A stretch of 62,863 nt of DNA. It comes from GCA-2732805 sp964516605. Its GTDB lineage: Bacteria > Pseudomonadota > Gammaproteobacteria > Coxiellales > Coxiellaceae. The stretch's first letter is position 1, and each line of letters starts with the position of its first letter. The notes beneath the pieces were generated by a model that searched no databases, had not been told where the DNA came from, and saw nothing but the letters and a program-made list of their open reading frames with translations. The stretch is from positions 1 to 62,863 of the forward strand of contig CAZFAA010000002.1 in NCBI GenBank assembly GCA_964516605.1. Direction: 5' to 3'. Both the position numbers and the translations under genes were made by a program. This document shows positions 42,562 to 52,081 of this stretch, in pieces.

Positions 42562-43530
42562 TTACATCAAAAAATAATTTAACTTAGCTGAAATGGCCTG
42601 CAAGATATCTTCTTGAATATAAGCTGTAATAGGCAATACATAACAACGCTCATCAGCGAATTGTTGGCATTTAACCGCATCTTTTTCTGTCATGATAATA
42701 ATATCGGCATTCACAGCATGCAAATCAGCGGCTGTAAAAAAGTGATGGTCTGCGAAACAATGGGACTCAAACACAAACCCACATTGCACCAATAAATCAA
42801 AAAAACGTTGAGGATGCGCAATCCCGGCTACCGCAGCTATGCGTTTGTGAACAACGTCTGCTGGCGTAATAGTGTGTGCTGTATTTGCCAAAGCATACAC
42901 GGCTCCAGGCTGAAGCGTCATCTGCTGCGAGCCATTTTCAATAACCCAATCCACGCACAATAAACGTGAACGCGCTTCACGCAAAGGCCCAGCTGGCAAA
43001 CACAACCCATTACCAACTCCACGTGATGAATTCACTATGATAATTTCAATATCGCGCGCCAAACGATGGTGTTGTAAGCCATCATCACTGATGACCACAT
43101 CACATGGATAATCACGCAATAATTGCGATACGGCAGCGACACGATCAGGAGCCACTACCATTGGGCACTGTGTGCGCTGCGCCAATAATACAGGCTCATC
43201 ACCAACCAAACCAGGATCACTTACAGCTGTTACAGTTTGCGGCCATTGTGCTGCATGACCTTTATAACCTCGACTTACTAACCCTGGTCGATAGCCTTGT
43301 TCTTTTAAATAATTGCACAGCGCAATGCAAAATGGTGTTTTACCAGTACCACCAACAGTGATATTCCCTACAACAATCACTGGCACTTTAAATTTAATAG
43401 ATTTGCGCAGACGATGACGATACAGCCAAGCCTTGAAGGCCACACAACTTTTATAAATTAGAGAAAACGGCCACAACGCAAAACGTAATGGAGAACGTCC
43501 GTACCAAATCGTATCAAACACCAACCTCAT
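42562..43530 (-). CDS. lpxK: Tetraacyldisaccharide 4'-kinase
   Basis: 322 residues. Phosphorylates the lipid A precursor at the 4' position on the inner membrane. The N-terminus MRLVFDTIWYGRSPLRFALW has a hydrophobic anchor. The Walker A is IVVGNITVGGTGKTPFCIAL. Later come SRGYKG, VGDEPVLLAQRTQCPMVVAP and ISDDGLQHHRLARDIEIIIV. I start at ATG 43530, so it overlaps the msbA 3' end by 17 nt; longer frames to 43602 lie inside msbA. The msbA-lpxK pair is conserved in gammaproteobacteria. Confidence 0.95.
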   Translation of the reverse strand: MRLVFDTIWYGRSPLRFALWPFSLIYKSCVAFKAWLYRHRLRKSIKFKVPVIVVGNITVGGTGKTPFCIALCNYLKEQGYRPGLVSRGYKGHAAQWPQTVTAVSDPGLVGDEPVLLAQRTQCPMVVAPDRVAAVSQLLRDYPCDVVISDDGLQHHRLARDIEIIIVNSSRGVGNGLCLPAGPLREARSRLLCVDWVIENGSQQMTLQPGAVYALANTAHTITPADVVHKRIAAVAGIAHPQRFFDLLVQCGFVFESHCFADHHFFTAADLHAVNADIIIMTEKDAVKCQQFADERCYVLPITAYIQEDILQAISAKLNYFLM

Positions 43531-45304
43531 CCGTTTGTAGGGAAGCCGCGGTATCCTGCACTGACTCAACTTCGTTAAATTGCATCCGGTATAATCCGGC
43601 ATAAACCTTATTCAACCGCATCAAGTCTTCATGCGTTCCTTGCTCGACAATACGTCCTTCATCCACCACAACAATCCAATTTGCATTTTCAATAGTCGAC
43701 AAGCGGTGTGCAATAACAAGCGACGTACAGCTTTTCATAAGGTAATCCAAGGCCACTTGAATGCGTCGTTCTGTTTGTGTATCCAATGCTGAAGTAGCTT
43801 CATCGAGAATTAAGATAGGTGCATTTTTTAAAATAGCGCGCGCTATTGCAATACGCTGACGCTGCCCACCAGATAATAACACGCCATTCTCACCGACCAT
43901 GGTGTGTATACCATTTGGCAATTGATCAATAAACTCCATTGCATTCGCCGCCTCTGCTGCTTTTATAATTTGCTCATCGGTGCAGTCTGCTTGCGCCCCA
44001 TAGGCAATATTGCGTGCTATCGTATCGTTAAATAATGTCACATTTTGCGATACCAATGACAGCTGAGCGCGTAAATCTGCCAAAGTATAATCATGCACAT
44101 CAATGCCATCAATTAAAATACGACCTGCATGTGTATCATAAAAACGTGGTAATAAACTAGCAATCGTTGTTTTCCCGCTACCTGAGCGACCTACCAATGC
44201 CACCGTTTGACCAGCTTTAATTTTAAAACTGATACCATGCAATGTCTTCGCTTCACTTTCACCATACTGAAAATGCACGTCCTGAAATTCCACATCACCA
44301 AGTGCGCGTGCTATTTTTTTGGTACCGGTATCTTTTTCAGACTCAATATCTAAAATTTCAAAAACACCTTCCGCCCCTGCAAAACCTTGCTGAATTTGAG
44401 TATTCAAATTCATGATACGCCGCAATGGCTTCATCAACATACCCATCGCCGTAATGAACGCAACCAAACTACCTGCTGTAATCTGAAAAAGTAGCGATTG
44501 AAACGTATAAAATACAACCGCCAACGGTATGGCGACAAAAATCTGCATAGAGCCAGCACTGAGACTCCCAATAATAGTGACTTTTAATTGTCTACTTAAA
44601 TTTTTATGCGTGAAATAATCAAATTTGCCTTTCTCATACGCTTCACCACCATAAATACGAATCATTTTGTAATTCTTAATACCTTCTTCTGCTACGTGTG
44701 TTACATCACCCATACCTTGTTGTATACGTTTGCTCATTTTACGCATACTGCGGCTTGCCCATTTAGCAACAATCACAATAGGCGGCCCAAACACAAGCGT
44801 CATGAGAAAAAGACGCCAGCTAGCACACAGCATCATAATCAATAGGCCAATCGCAGCCGAGCCGTCCTGCATAATATTCACTAACACATCAATACCGGCC
44901 TGGACAATTTGATCTGTGTTATACAATAAGGTTGATAAAATATGCCCCGTAGTATGGCGATCATAAAAAGAAGCAGGTAATTTTAGCAATTTTGAAAATA
45001 AAGCACGTCGGTAATCCATGACTACAGAACGCGCAACACGTGTCATAAAATAACGCGATCCAACCGATGCAATCGCACGCGCCAGAGACAGAATGACAAC
45101 AGCCAACGGCATCCATTTAATGTAATGTGGGTCTGGATGCACAATCCCCTTATCAATGAGGACTTTAATGCCCCATGGAAAAGCCGAATCAACGCCTGAC
45201 ATCATGAACGTAGCCACAGTGCCTAAAATAAAAATAACCACGTAAGGTTTGTAAGAGCGAAAAATTCGCATAAATAAAATGCGGTCGGATTGAGTCATAA
45301 TCAT
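43514..45304 (-). CDS. msbA: Lipid A exporter, ABC transporter MsbA
   Basis: About 596 residues. Six-helix ABC exporter domain (~20-320) followed by the ATPase domain: Walker A ALVGRSGSGKTTIASLLPRF, signature LSGGQRQRIAIARAIL, Walker B APILILDEATSALDTQTERR and the H-loop VIAHRLSTIENA. It flips lipid A-core across the inner membrane. The start is uncertain between ATG 45304 and ATG 45298, with GAAG just upstream. It overlaps lpxK, with comEC upstream on the same strand, the usual comEC-msbA-lpxK order. Confidence 0.95.
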   Translation of the reverse strand: MIMTQSDRILFMRIFRSYKPYVVIFILGTVATFMMSGVDSAFPWGIKVLIDKGIVHPDPHYIKWMPLAVVILSLARAIASVGSRYFMTRVARSVVMDYRRALFSKLLKLPASFYDRHTTGHILSTLLYNTDQIVQAGIDVLVNIMQDGSAAIGLLIMMLCASWRLFLMTLVFGPPIVIVAKWASRSMRKMSKRIQQGMGDVTHVAEEGIKNYKMIRIYGGEAYEKGKFDYFTHKNLSRQLKVTIIGSLSAGSMQIFVAIPLAVVFYTFQSLLFQITAGSLVAFITAMGMLMKPLRRIMNLNTQIQQGFAGAEGVFEILDIESEKDTGTKKIARALGDVEFQDVHFQYGESEAKTLHGISFKIKAGQTVALVGRSGSGKTTIASLLPRFYDTHAGRILIDGIDVHDYTLADLRAQLSLVSQNVTLFNDTIARNIAYGAQADCTDEQIIKAAEAANAMEFIDQLPNGIHTMVGENGVLLSGGQRQRIAIARAILKNAPILILDEATSALDTQTERRIQVALDYLMKSCTSLVIAHRLSTIENANWIVVVDEGRIVEQGTHEDLMRLNKVYAGLYRMQFNEVESVQDTAASLQTDEVGV

Positions 45305-45436
45305 AACACTTCTATTAAATTGGCAAGAGCGCTGTCGAACCCACACTTACATTCAGCGCCGAATGCGCGATTATAACAGCTTTTATGCCTTTCAACAGAA
45401 AATTTCCTGGCTAAAATGTACATCATAAAAACAAGC

Positions 45437-47689
45437 TCATTCACGGCCTGTTTGAACTTTCTCAATACCATTCGAATTTATTTGAACAGTTACTGCACCA
45501 TCCGTGGCAGTATTGTACAGTTTTGCGCGGATATTTTGATAACGTGATACAACACGTGGAGCTGGAAAATGAAACCGATTGTAGGCACCCGTTGCAAAAA
45601 TAACATCACTAGGATGTACTGCGGCAACAAATGGCTCTATTGATGAACTGTTGCTGCCATGATGTGGCGCTACCAACACAGTGGCGGGTAGTGATGATGC
45701 ATCCTGTTGCAGCAGCGATTGCTCAGTAACCGCTTGAATATCCCCTGTTAATAAAATATGTTCTGCTCCTATCTTAACGCGCAATACACAAGAACTGTTA
45801 TTATCTGCATAGGGCTGACCTTTGAGTGGCCATAATACTTGAAATAACACACCATCCCATCGCCAAGACTGCCCTTTATAGCAATACGCGGCTCTCGCTC
45901 CTAATTTTGCTGGCACGCTCGATAACACCTGTTGGGTTGGAATAGCCTGTAATACAGAGGCGGCGCCGCCAATATGATCATTATCACCATGACTGATCAT
46001 CATCATATCCAGTGCAGAAATACCCATATACTGCAGATAAGGCACCACGACAGATGCCCCAGCATCAAAACCAGAATATGATTTTGGACCAGCATCATAC
46101 AACAAGACATGATGTGCTGTACGCAGCACCACCGACAAACCCTGACCCACTGCCAACGTCGTCAGCCACACCTCCCCCGCAGCAGGACCTGCAGGTCGGT
46201 AAAAAAATAACGGTAGCGCCAAAAAAACACCAAACCAGCGCCCGGGTATGGCGCGCGGTAATAATATTAAAAATGCAGCCACTAAAGCAAAAAACAAAAT
46301 CCAATCCGCACTGATTACGTGTACCCACACCGCGCAAGAAAGATCAGAGAGCCATTGCAGGTAACACCATAGTGGTGCGATGCATTTCCCAGCTACTATA
46401 AATAATAAATTGGATACAGCAGGTGCGATAATGGATAGCAATGCGGCTAACAAACACAGAGGTACTATGACAAAACCAACCCATGGCACAGCGATCATAT
46501 TCGCAACAATACCCACAATAGAAACTTGATGGTAATAAAATAATGTCAATGGCGTCAGCCCAACAAATAACGCTAATTGTAAGCGCCACCATTGGGTCAT
46601 TTTTGAATACGCTTTAAAGCGCCCACCGCACACATAAGCAATCGAGGCTACTGAACCAAAACTCATCCACAAACTCGCTGAATAAAGCGTAAAAGGATCA
46701 TGAAGCACCACCACACAAAATGCCAACACAAGTCGCCGCCATAAATACACTTCTTCTTGAGCGAGCACCACTGACATCACAATCACCACCATGAATACAG
46801 CACGCTGTGTTGGCACAGAAAACCCTGCTAACATACCGTAAAGAACTGCAAATAAAATAGCAGCAACCGCTTGTGCATATTGAACGGGTGCAAACAGTAT
46901 CAAACGCTCGCAACGCCGCCATAAAAATCCCACCAATATCAGACCAAATCCCGCTGCAAAGCCAATATGCAATCCAGATATCGCAATCAAATGATTGGTG
47001 GCGGTGCGTTGAAAAATCGGCCACTGCTCTGCTTGAATTAAATTATGCGAACCGATGGTAAGTGCTACAATTAATCCAACACTATCTGAGTGCATAAGGT
47101 TTTTTTGAATAGCATTTTGTAATGCTTGCCGCCATTGTGTCACATCATGCAACGCATGACGTTTGACCAATACCGCTCGTGGATACGCTTTAACGTAACC
47201 TGTCGCTTGTATCCCATTTAAAATCAACCACTGTGCGTAATCAAAACCACCAGGATTATACAAACTCGATGGCGGCTTTAAACTGACTGTAAAACGCCAT
47301 TGATCTGCATAGCGCACTGCTTGATGTGTGTTATACCATGACAAACGAAAGAGGTGATGACCTTTAGAATCACGAAACAAAAACTGCTGTGCGTGAGGTG
47401 TTACCGCTGGAATACTGATGACCCTTCCTTCAACAGACACCGGATGTTGAATCCACGATGCGGGCAGTACCCACTGCGTTAATAGCTCATGGCGCAGATA
47501 AAAATAATTCATTCCAACATCAATTAACACCACAGTCATTAAAAAATAACGACACCCACTCCTACAGCACAAACTGGAAAGCACGAGAAGTAATAACACA
47601 CCCTGTAGTATCCAAAACCAACACGTTCCGATCACAACCGCTGCAATAGCAATACCTAAAACCAGCCAAATACACGCATAATAAATCAT
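45437..47689 (-). CDS. comEC: DNA internalisation protein ComEC/Rec2
   Basis: About 750 residues. N-terminal hydrophobic segments and an OB-like periplasmic region (HPVSVEGRVISIPAVTPHAQ, PGGFDYAQWLILNGIQATGY). The central competence membrane domain has HLIAISGLHIGFAAGFGLIL. The C-terminal metallo-beta-lactamase-like domain has MMISHGDNDHIGGA and VLVAPHHGSNSS. It forms the inner-membrane channel for transforming DNA. I start at ATG 47689; the in-frame GTG 47707 has no ribosome site. The presence of comEC suggests, but does not prove, natural competence. Confidence 0.93.
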   Translation of the reverse strand: MIYYACIWLVLGIAIAAVVIGTCWFWILQGVLLLLVLSSLCCRSGCRYFLMTVVLIDVGMNYFYLRHELLTQWVLPASWIQHPVSVEGRVISIPAVTPHAQQFLFRDSKGHHLFRLSWYNTHQAVRYADQWRFTVSLKPPSSLYNPGGFDYAQWLILNGIQATGYVKAYPRAVLVKRHALHDVTQWRQALQNAIQKNLMHSDSVGLIVALTIGSHNLIQAEQWPIFQRTATNHLIAISGLHIGFAAGFGLILVGFLWRRCERLILFAPVQYAQAVAAILFAVLYGMLAGFSVPTQRAVFMVVIVMSVVLAQEEVYLWRRLVLAFCVVVLHDPFTLYSASLWMSFGSVASIAYVCGGRFKAYSKMTQWWRLQLALFVGLTPLTLFYYHQVSIVGIVANMIAVPWVGFVIVPLCLLAALLSIIAPAVSNLLFIVAGKCIAPLWCYLQWLSDLSCAVWVHVISADWILFFALVAAFLILLPRAIPGRWFGVFLALPLFFYRPAGPAAGEVWLTTLAVGQGLSVVLRTAHHVLLYDAGPKSYSGFDAGASVVVPYLQYMGISALDMMMISHGDNDHIGGAASVLQAIPTQQVLSSVPAKLGARAAYCYKGQSWRWDGVLFQVLWPLKGQPYADNNSSCVLRVKIGAEHILLTGDIQAVTEQSLLQQDASSLPATVLVAPHHGSNSSSIEPFVAAVHPSDVIFATGAYNRFHFPAPRVVSRYQNIRAKLYNTATDGAVTVQINSNGIEKVQTGRE

Positions 47690-47798
47690 GCTCTTTTGAT
47701 AACACACTTACAGTACCGTGACACCTCGCTGCCTATCTTGAATTTGCAAACCATAGCCGTTTGGTAGATAATGCCACCCCTATAGGTGAGAATCATCG

Positions 47799-48665
47799 AT
47801 GACATTACAACGTATTGCACTGAGTTGTGGGTTGGGGCTTTTTAAGTTCATCCCATTTTGGTTACTCTATCTGCTATCAGATGGTTTATATTGGCTACTC
47901 TACTACGTCGTTCGTGTACGCCGCCGCACTGTGCGCTCTAATATCCAGTTTGTTTTCCCAGACTACCCATTGCATGAAGTTAAAAAAATTGAAAAACAAG
48001 CCTACCGTAATTTTTGCGATATCATGCTTGAAACCATTAAAGGTTTTACACTCTCACCTCAAGAAATGCACCGCCGTTACCTGATTACCAATCCTGAGTT
48101 GATTGATCCTTACTACGAAGAAAAGCGTGGCGTTGTTGGATTTATTGCGCATTTTAATAATTGGGAATGGGGTATTTCTTTACAACAATCACTGAAACAC
48201 AAAGCTTTTTATATTTATAAACGCCTACACAATCGGGTCGTGGATGAGCTCATTCTTCAAAAGCGTGAATTGGGTGGTGCGCAGCTTATTGATAAAGATC
48301 AGATGGCGCAAGTACTCATTAAAAACCGGCGCACCCCCAGCTTTTATGCATTGATTGCAGATCAACGCCCATCAGGAGATCAAGAGCAACGCTCTGTCAC
48401 ATTCTTTAAACGCAATATTACCTGCTTTGCAGGCCCTGAATTGATCGCTAAAACCTTTAACTATCCTGTTATTTACTGCAAAATTGAACGTATCAAGCGT
48501 GGTTTTTATCAAGCAACTGGAGTTCTGATCACAGATACCCCTAAAAATACGCCGGATGGTTTTATATCACAGCAGTGTTTTTCATTATTAGAAGCACAAA
48601 TAAAAGAGCAGCCACAAAATTGGATGTGGATGCATAAGCGATTTAAACATATGCCACAAGGATGA
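47799..48665 (+). CDS. LpxL/HtrB-type lipid A acyltransferase family protein
   Basis: 288 residues. Lysophospholipid/lipid A late acyltransferase family: one N-terminal anchor helix (FKFIPFWLLYLLSDGLYWLL), VRSNIQFVFPDYPLHEVKKI, the catalytic HX4(D/E) motif as HFNNWEWG, and IADQRPSGDQEQRSVTFFKR. It transfers a secondary acyl chain to Kdo2-lipid A or a related lipid. It is transcribed away from comEC and followed after 3 nt by a hydrolase gene, so the pair is an operon. Which acyltransferase (LpxL, LpxM or LpxP) cannot be told from the sequence. Confidence 0.88.
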   Translation: MTLQRIALSCGLGLFKFIPFWLLYLLSDGLYWLLYYVVRVRRRTVRSNIQFVFPDYPLHEVKKIEKQAYRNFCDIMLETIKGFTLSPQEMHRRYLITNPELIDPYYEEKRGVVGFIAHFNNWEWGISLQQSLKHKAFYIYKRLHNRVVDELILQKRELGGAQLIDKDQMAQVLIKNRRTPSFYALIADQRPSGDQEQRSVTFFKRNITCFAGPELIAKTFNYPVIYCKIERIKRGFYQATGVLITDTPKNTPDGFISQQCFSLLEAQIKEQPQNWMWMHKRFKHMPQG

Positions 48666-48668
48666 TGC

Positions 48669-49325
48669 ATGCCGGCAACACATACTGCGCCTATCACTGT
48701 TTTGCTGCATGGTCTTGGTAAAGACCGTCGCATTATGCACACACTCGAACAACACCTCACGGCAAGCGGATTTGACGTTTATAATTTAAGTTATCCCTCG
48801 CGCTCTTATCCTGTTGCTCAGCTAGCGCACTATGTCGCTGATCGCATCAATAAAGCCTTTCCTGATCGCATTGTACAATTTGTCACGCATTCTTTAGGCA
48901 GTATTATCCTGCGTTATATTCACAGACATAAACTCATATCCAACATTCAACGTGTCGTAATGCTCGCCCCACCTACTCAAGGCACGCCCGTGAGCAATCT
49001 ATTAAGCCGCTCTACCTGGTTTAAGCGCTATTGGGGACCTGCTTTCACTGAACTTGCCAGCGATACTACAGGAATTCACAATCAATTAGGTCAAGACGTT
49101 CAGTTCGAATGCGGTATTATTGCGGGTAATAAATCGATAGACCCATGGTTCTCATGGACGATTTTGAAAGGTGAGAATGACGGCAAAGTGACTGTCGATA
49201 GCACAAAACTAGCTGGAATGGCAGATCATATTACGCTGCCTGTTGCGAACACACACTTACCCAACCATCCTGAAGTGATTGAGCAAACCATTTATTTTTT
49301 AAAAAATGGTTGTTTTAAACGCTAA
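48669..49325 (+). CDS. Alpha/beta hydrolase, lipase-like
   Basis: 218 residues. Short lipase-type alpha/beta hydrolase: oxyanion region VLLHGLGKDRRIM, nucleophile elbow FVTHSLGSIILRYI (Ser in THSLGS), APPTQGTPVSNLL, the acid in KGENDGKVTVDS and a C-terminal histidine in ANTHLPNHPEV. There is no signal peptide, so it acts in the cytoplasm. AAGGA lies 6 nt before the ATG and the gene follows the acyltransferase by 3 nt. The substrate is probably a lipid or ester, by context only. Confidence 0.85.
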   Translation: MPATHTAPITVLLHGLGKDRRIMHTLEQHLTASGFDVYNLSYPSRSYPVAQLAHYVADRINKAFPDRIVQFVTHSLGSIILRYIHRHKLISNIQRVVMLAPPTQGTPVSNLLSRSTWFKRYWGPAFTELASDTTGIHNQLGQDVQFECGIIAGNKSIDPWFSWTILKGENDGKVTVDSTKLAGMADHITLPVANTHLPNHPEVIEQTIYFLKNGCFKR

Positions 49326-49413
49326 TCATCTCAGGGCTCAGTATGCCGTAAATAAAATGATTTTAAAGGGCAATACCGTTGTGACAAGCTTACAGAACTG
49401 ACATTTTGCAACA

Positions 49414-49462
49414 AGCCAGCAACGTTACCCCCCTAATTTCTTGGGGGTTAACGTTGCTGGCT
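49414..49462. terminator. Long hairpin between converging transcripts
   Basis: AGCCAGCAACGTTA-CCCCC and GGGGG-TTAACGTTGCTGGCT form a ~19-bp stem with a single bulged T and a ~10-nt loop, 49 nt in all. It lies between the hydrolase stop (+) and the pnp stop (-). There is no strong U-run on either side. Its role as a bidirectional terminator or mRNA-protecting end is inferred from position. Confidence 0.55.
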
Positions 49463-49543
49463 AATGACTTAATAACTATATAGAATCAGAGCCCCTAATA
49501 GTTTTGTTATACTAGGTGCCCCCGATATACCAAAGTCTGGAGT

Positions 49544-51628
49544 TTATTGATCCACACCTTTTTTAGTTAATTTAACGCGCCCGAGATTATCAATATCTAG
49601 CACACGTACCTGCAACTCTTGACCCTCTGAAATGTGTTCATGCACATTTTCAATACGCTCATCACTAAACTGCGACACGTGTAACAAGCCTTGTTTTCCA
49701 GGTAAAATTTCGATAAATGCACCAAAATCGACTACTTTAACTACCTTACCTGCATAGACTTTGCCAATTTCAACTTCTTGGGTAATTTGTTCGATACGCG
49801 CTTTCGCCGCCTCACCATCTTGTGTATTAACGGCAGCGATTTTAATCACACCTTCATCCGTAATATCAATCGTGCAGTTGGTCTCTTCAGTAATAGCACG
49901 AATTACAGCGCCGCCCTTACCAATGACATCACGAATTTTATCGGGATGAATCTTCATAATAATATAACGTGGTGCAAAAGTAGAAACTTGCTGGCGTGGC
50001 ACTGAAATAGCTTCATTCATAATATTTAAAATATGTAAACGAGCCACTTTAGCCTGCTCTAACGCACATTCCATAATTTGCTTAGTGATACCATCAATTT
50101 TAATATCCATCTGCAATGCAGTAACACCTTCATGAGTACCAGCCACTTTAAAGTCCATATCACCCAAGTGATCTTCATCCCCTAAAATATCCGTTAACAC
50201 AGCAAAGCTATCATTCTCTTTAATCAATCCCATCGCGATACCTGCAACAGCATGTTTAATTGGAACGCCCGCATCCATCATCGATAAACTCGCACCACAC
50301 ACTGTCGCCATAGAACTGGAACCATTTGACTCAGTGATTTCAGAAACACTACGCAACACATAAGGAAACTCATCCAAACTTGGAATAACCGCTTCCATGG
50401 CACGCTTCGCCAATTTACCATGACCAATCTCACGGCGCTTTGGCCCACTCATCATACCTGTTTCACCAACTGAAAATGGCGGAAAGTTATAGTGCAATAA
50501 GAATGTATCACGACGATCACCATCTAAATCATCAATAACCTGCGAATCACGTTCTGTGCCTAATGTTGTTGCGACAATAGCCTGTGTTTCACCGCGTGTA
50601 AATAAAACAGACCCGTGTACTCGTGGTAATATACCCAAATCAATCGTAATAGGTCGCACTGTTTCAGTATTACGTCCGTCAATACGTGGCTCACCTGCAA
50701 GAATCTGACCACGTACCACTTCACTTTCCAGTTCATGAAAAATCTTAGACACTTCTTTTGCATCTGGCGGATTTTCAACATCAGCACACAATTTCTCTAG
50801 CAATGTTTTAGATAACGCAGAAAGACGTGTTTGACGTTCTAATTTCTCACGAATCTTATACGCCGCTTTAATATCTTGCAGTACAAGATCCTTAATTTGA
50901 TTAATCAATACTGTATTTTGAGCAGGTGGCTGCCATGCCCATTTTGTTTTACCCGCCTCTGCTGCGAGTTCTTTAATCGCTTGAATGGCAATCTGCATCT
51001 GCTGGTGACCAAATAGTACCGCACCTAACATAACAGATTCAGGTAAAATTTTGGCTTCAGACTCAACCATCAATACTGCTTTATCAGTACCTGCAACAAC
51101 CAAATCCAAGCGTGACTCTTTGAGTGCTTCATTAGATGGATTGAGCAAATACTCACCCTGCTGGCTGTAACCAACACGTGCTGCAGCAAGTGGTCCATTA
51201 AAAGGTAATTCAGAGACAGCAATCGCTGCCGAAGCGCCAATCAACGCTGGAATATCCGTTGAAACATCTGGATCCATAGATAAAACCATCGCAACGATTT
51301 GCACATCACAACTGAAACCATTAGGAAATAAGGGTCGAATGGGGCGATCAATCAAACGTGAGGTTAAGGTTTCTTTCTCGCTAGGACGTCCTTCGCGCTT
51401 AAAGTAGCCGCCAGGAATTTTACCCGCTGCATATGTTTTTTCACGGTATTCAACTGTTAAAGGGAAAAAATCACGATCCTGGGCATCTTGCTTGCCGACA
51501 ACAGTCACCAACACAACCGTATCACCCATCGTTACTAAAACAGCACCATTCGCCTGACGAGCAATACGGCCCGTCTCTAACGTTACTTGATGCTGGCCAT
51601 ATTGAAATGTTTTTACAATTTTAGCCAC
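49544..51628 (-). CDS. pnp: Polyribonucleotide nucleotidyltransferase (PNPase)
   Basis: 694 residues. Two RNase PH domains (~1-215: TVVLVTVVGKQDAQDRDFFP, KIPGGYFKREGRPSEKETLT; ~300-540: SVLFTRGETQAIVATTLGT, SDILGDEDHLGDMDFKVAGT), then KH (~555-615, DKIRDVIGKGGAVIRAITEE) and S1 (~620-690, VYAGKVVKVVDFGAFIEILP). It degrades RNA phosphorolytically from the 3' end as part of the degradosome. The start is GTG 51628 with AGGA 7 nt upstream. It follows rpsO, as in E. coli. Confidence 0.97.
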   Translation of the reverse strand: MAKIVKTFQYGQHQVTLETGRIARQANGAVLVTMGDTVVLVTVVGKQDAQDRDFFPLTVEYREKTYAAGKIPGGYFKREGRPSEKETLTSRLIDRPIRPLFPNGFSCDVQIVAMVLSMDPDVSTDIPALIGASAAIAVSELPFNGPLAAARVGYSQQGEYLLNPSNEALKESRLDLVVAGTDKAVLMVESEAKILPESVMLGAVLFGHQQMQIAIQAIKELAAEAGKTKWAWQPPAQNTVLINQIKDLVLQDIKAAYKIREKLERQTRLSALSKTLLEKLCADVENPPDAKEVSKIFHELESEVVRGQILAGEPRIDGRNTETVRPITIDLGILPRVHGSVLFTRGETQAIVATTLGTERDSQVIDDLDGDRRDTFLLHYNFPPFSVGETGMMSGPKRREIGHGKLAKRAMEAVIPSLDEFPYVLRSVSEITESNGSSSMATVCGASLSMMDAGVPIKHAVAGIAMGLIKENDSFAVLTDILGDEDHLGDMDFKVAGTHEGVTALQMDIKIDGITKQIMECALEQAKVARLHILNIMNEAISVPRQQVSTFAPRYIIMKIHPDKIRDVIGKGGAVIRAITEETNCTIDITDEGVIKIAAVNTQDGEAAKARIEQITQEVEIGKVYAGKVVKVVDFGAFIEILPGKQGLLHVSQFSDERIENVHEHISEGQELQVRVLDIDNLGRVKLTKKGVDQ

Positions 51629-51645
51629 AAATTTATCCTATTTTA

Positions 51646-51921
51646 TTAGATAGTTACGCGAAGCTCTAAACGCTTCGTCAAATCAAAGAACCCTTGTAAG
51701 TTTTGCTTGCGCAAATACGCTAATAGCTTGCGGCGGCGACTTACCAATTTCAAAAGGCCTCTGCGTGAATGGTAATCATGAATATGCTTTTTAAAATGTT
51801 CAGTTAATTTATTGATTGTATGAGTTAAAAGAGCAATTTGAACTTCTACAGAACCCGTATCACCAGGTTTTTGTTCATATTGTTTTACGATTTCTGCTTT
51901 TTCTTGCGCAGTCAATGACAT
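51646..51921 (-). CDS. rpsO: 30S ribosomal protein S15
   Basis: 91 residues. MSLTAQEKAEIVKQYEQKPG, DTGSVEVQIALLTHTINKLT, HDYHSRRGLLKLVSRRRKLL: a typical S15 that binds 16S rRNA helices 20-22. I start at ATG 51921, with AGAGG 6 nt upstream; the frame extends to 51996 but that part does not resemble S15. It sits 17 nt before pnp. Confidence 0.97.
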   Translation of the reverse strand: MSLTAQEKAEIVKQYEQKPGDTGSVEVQIALLTHTINKLTEHFKKHIHDYHSRRGLLKLVSRRRKLLAYLRKQNLQGFFDLTKRLELRVTI

Positions 51922-52081
51922 AATGCACCTCTTATTGGGGTTAGTCGCCACATCCGCTGTCATAGGCAAATGGGTCATGGTTAAAAAGAAAGGCATTATA
52001 GCCGCGTCACCCTAGAAGGTAAAGAACAAGGCATCCAAACTGGCAATTTCCGACTGAACTCTCTAAATTTAGTGCTGTAGA

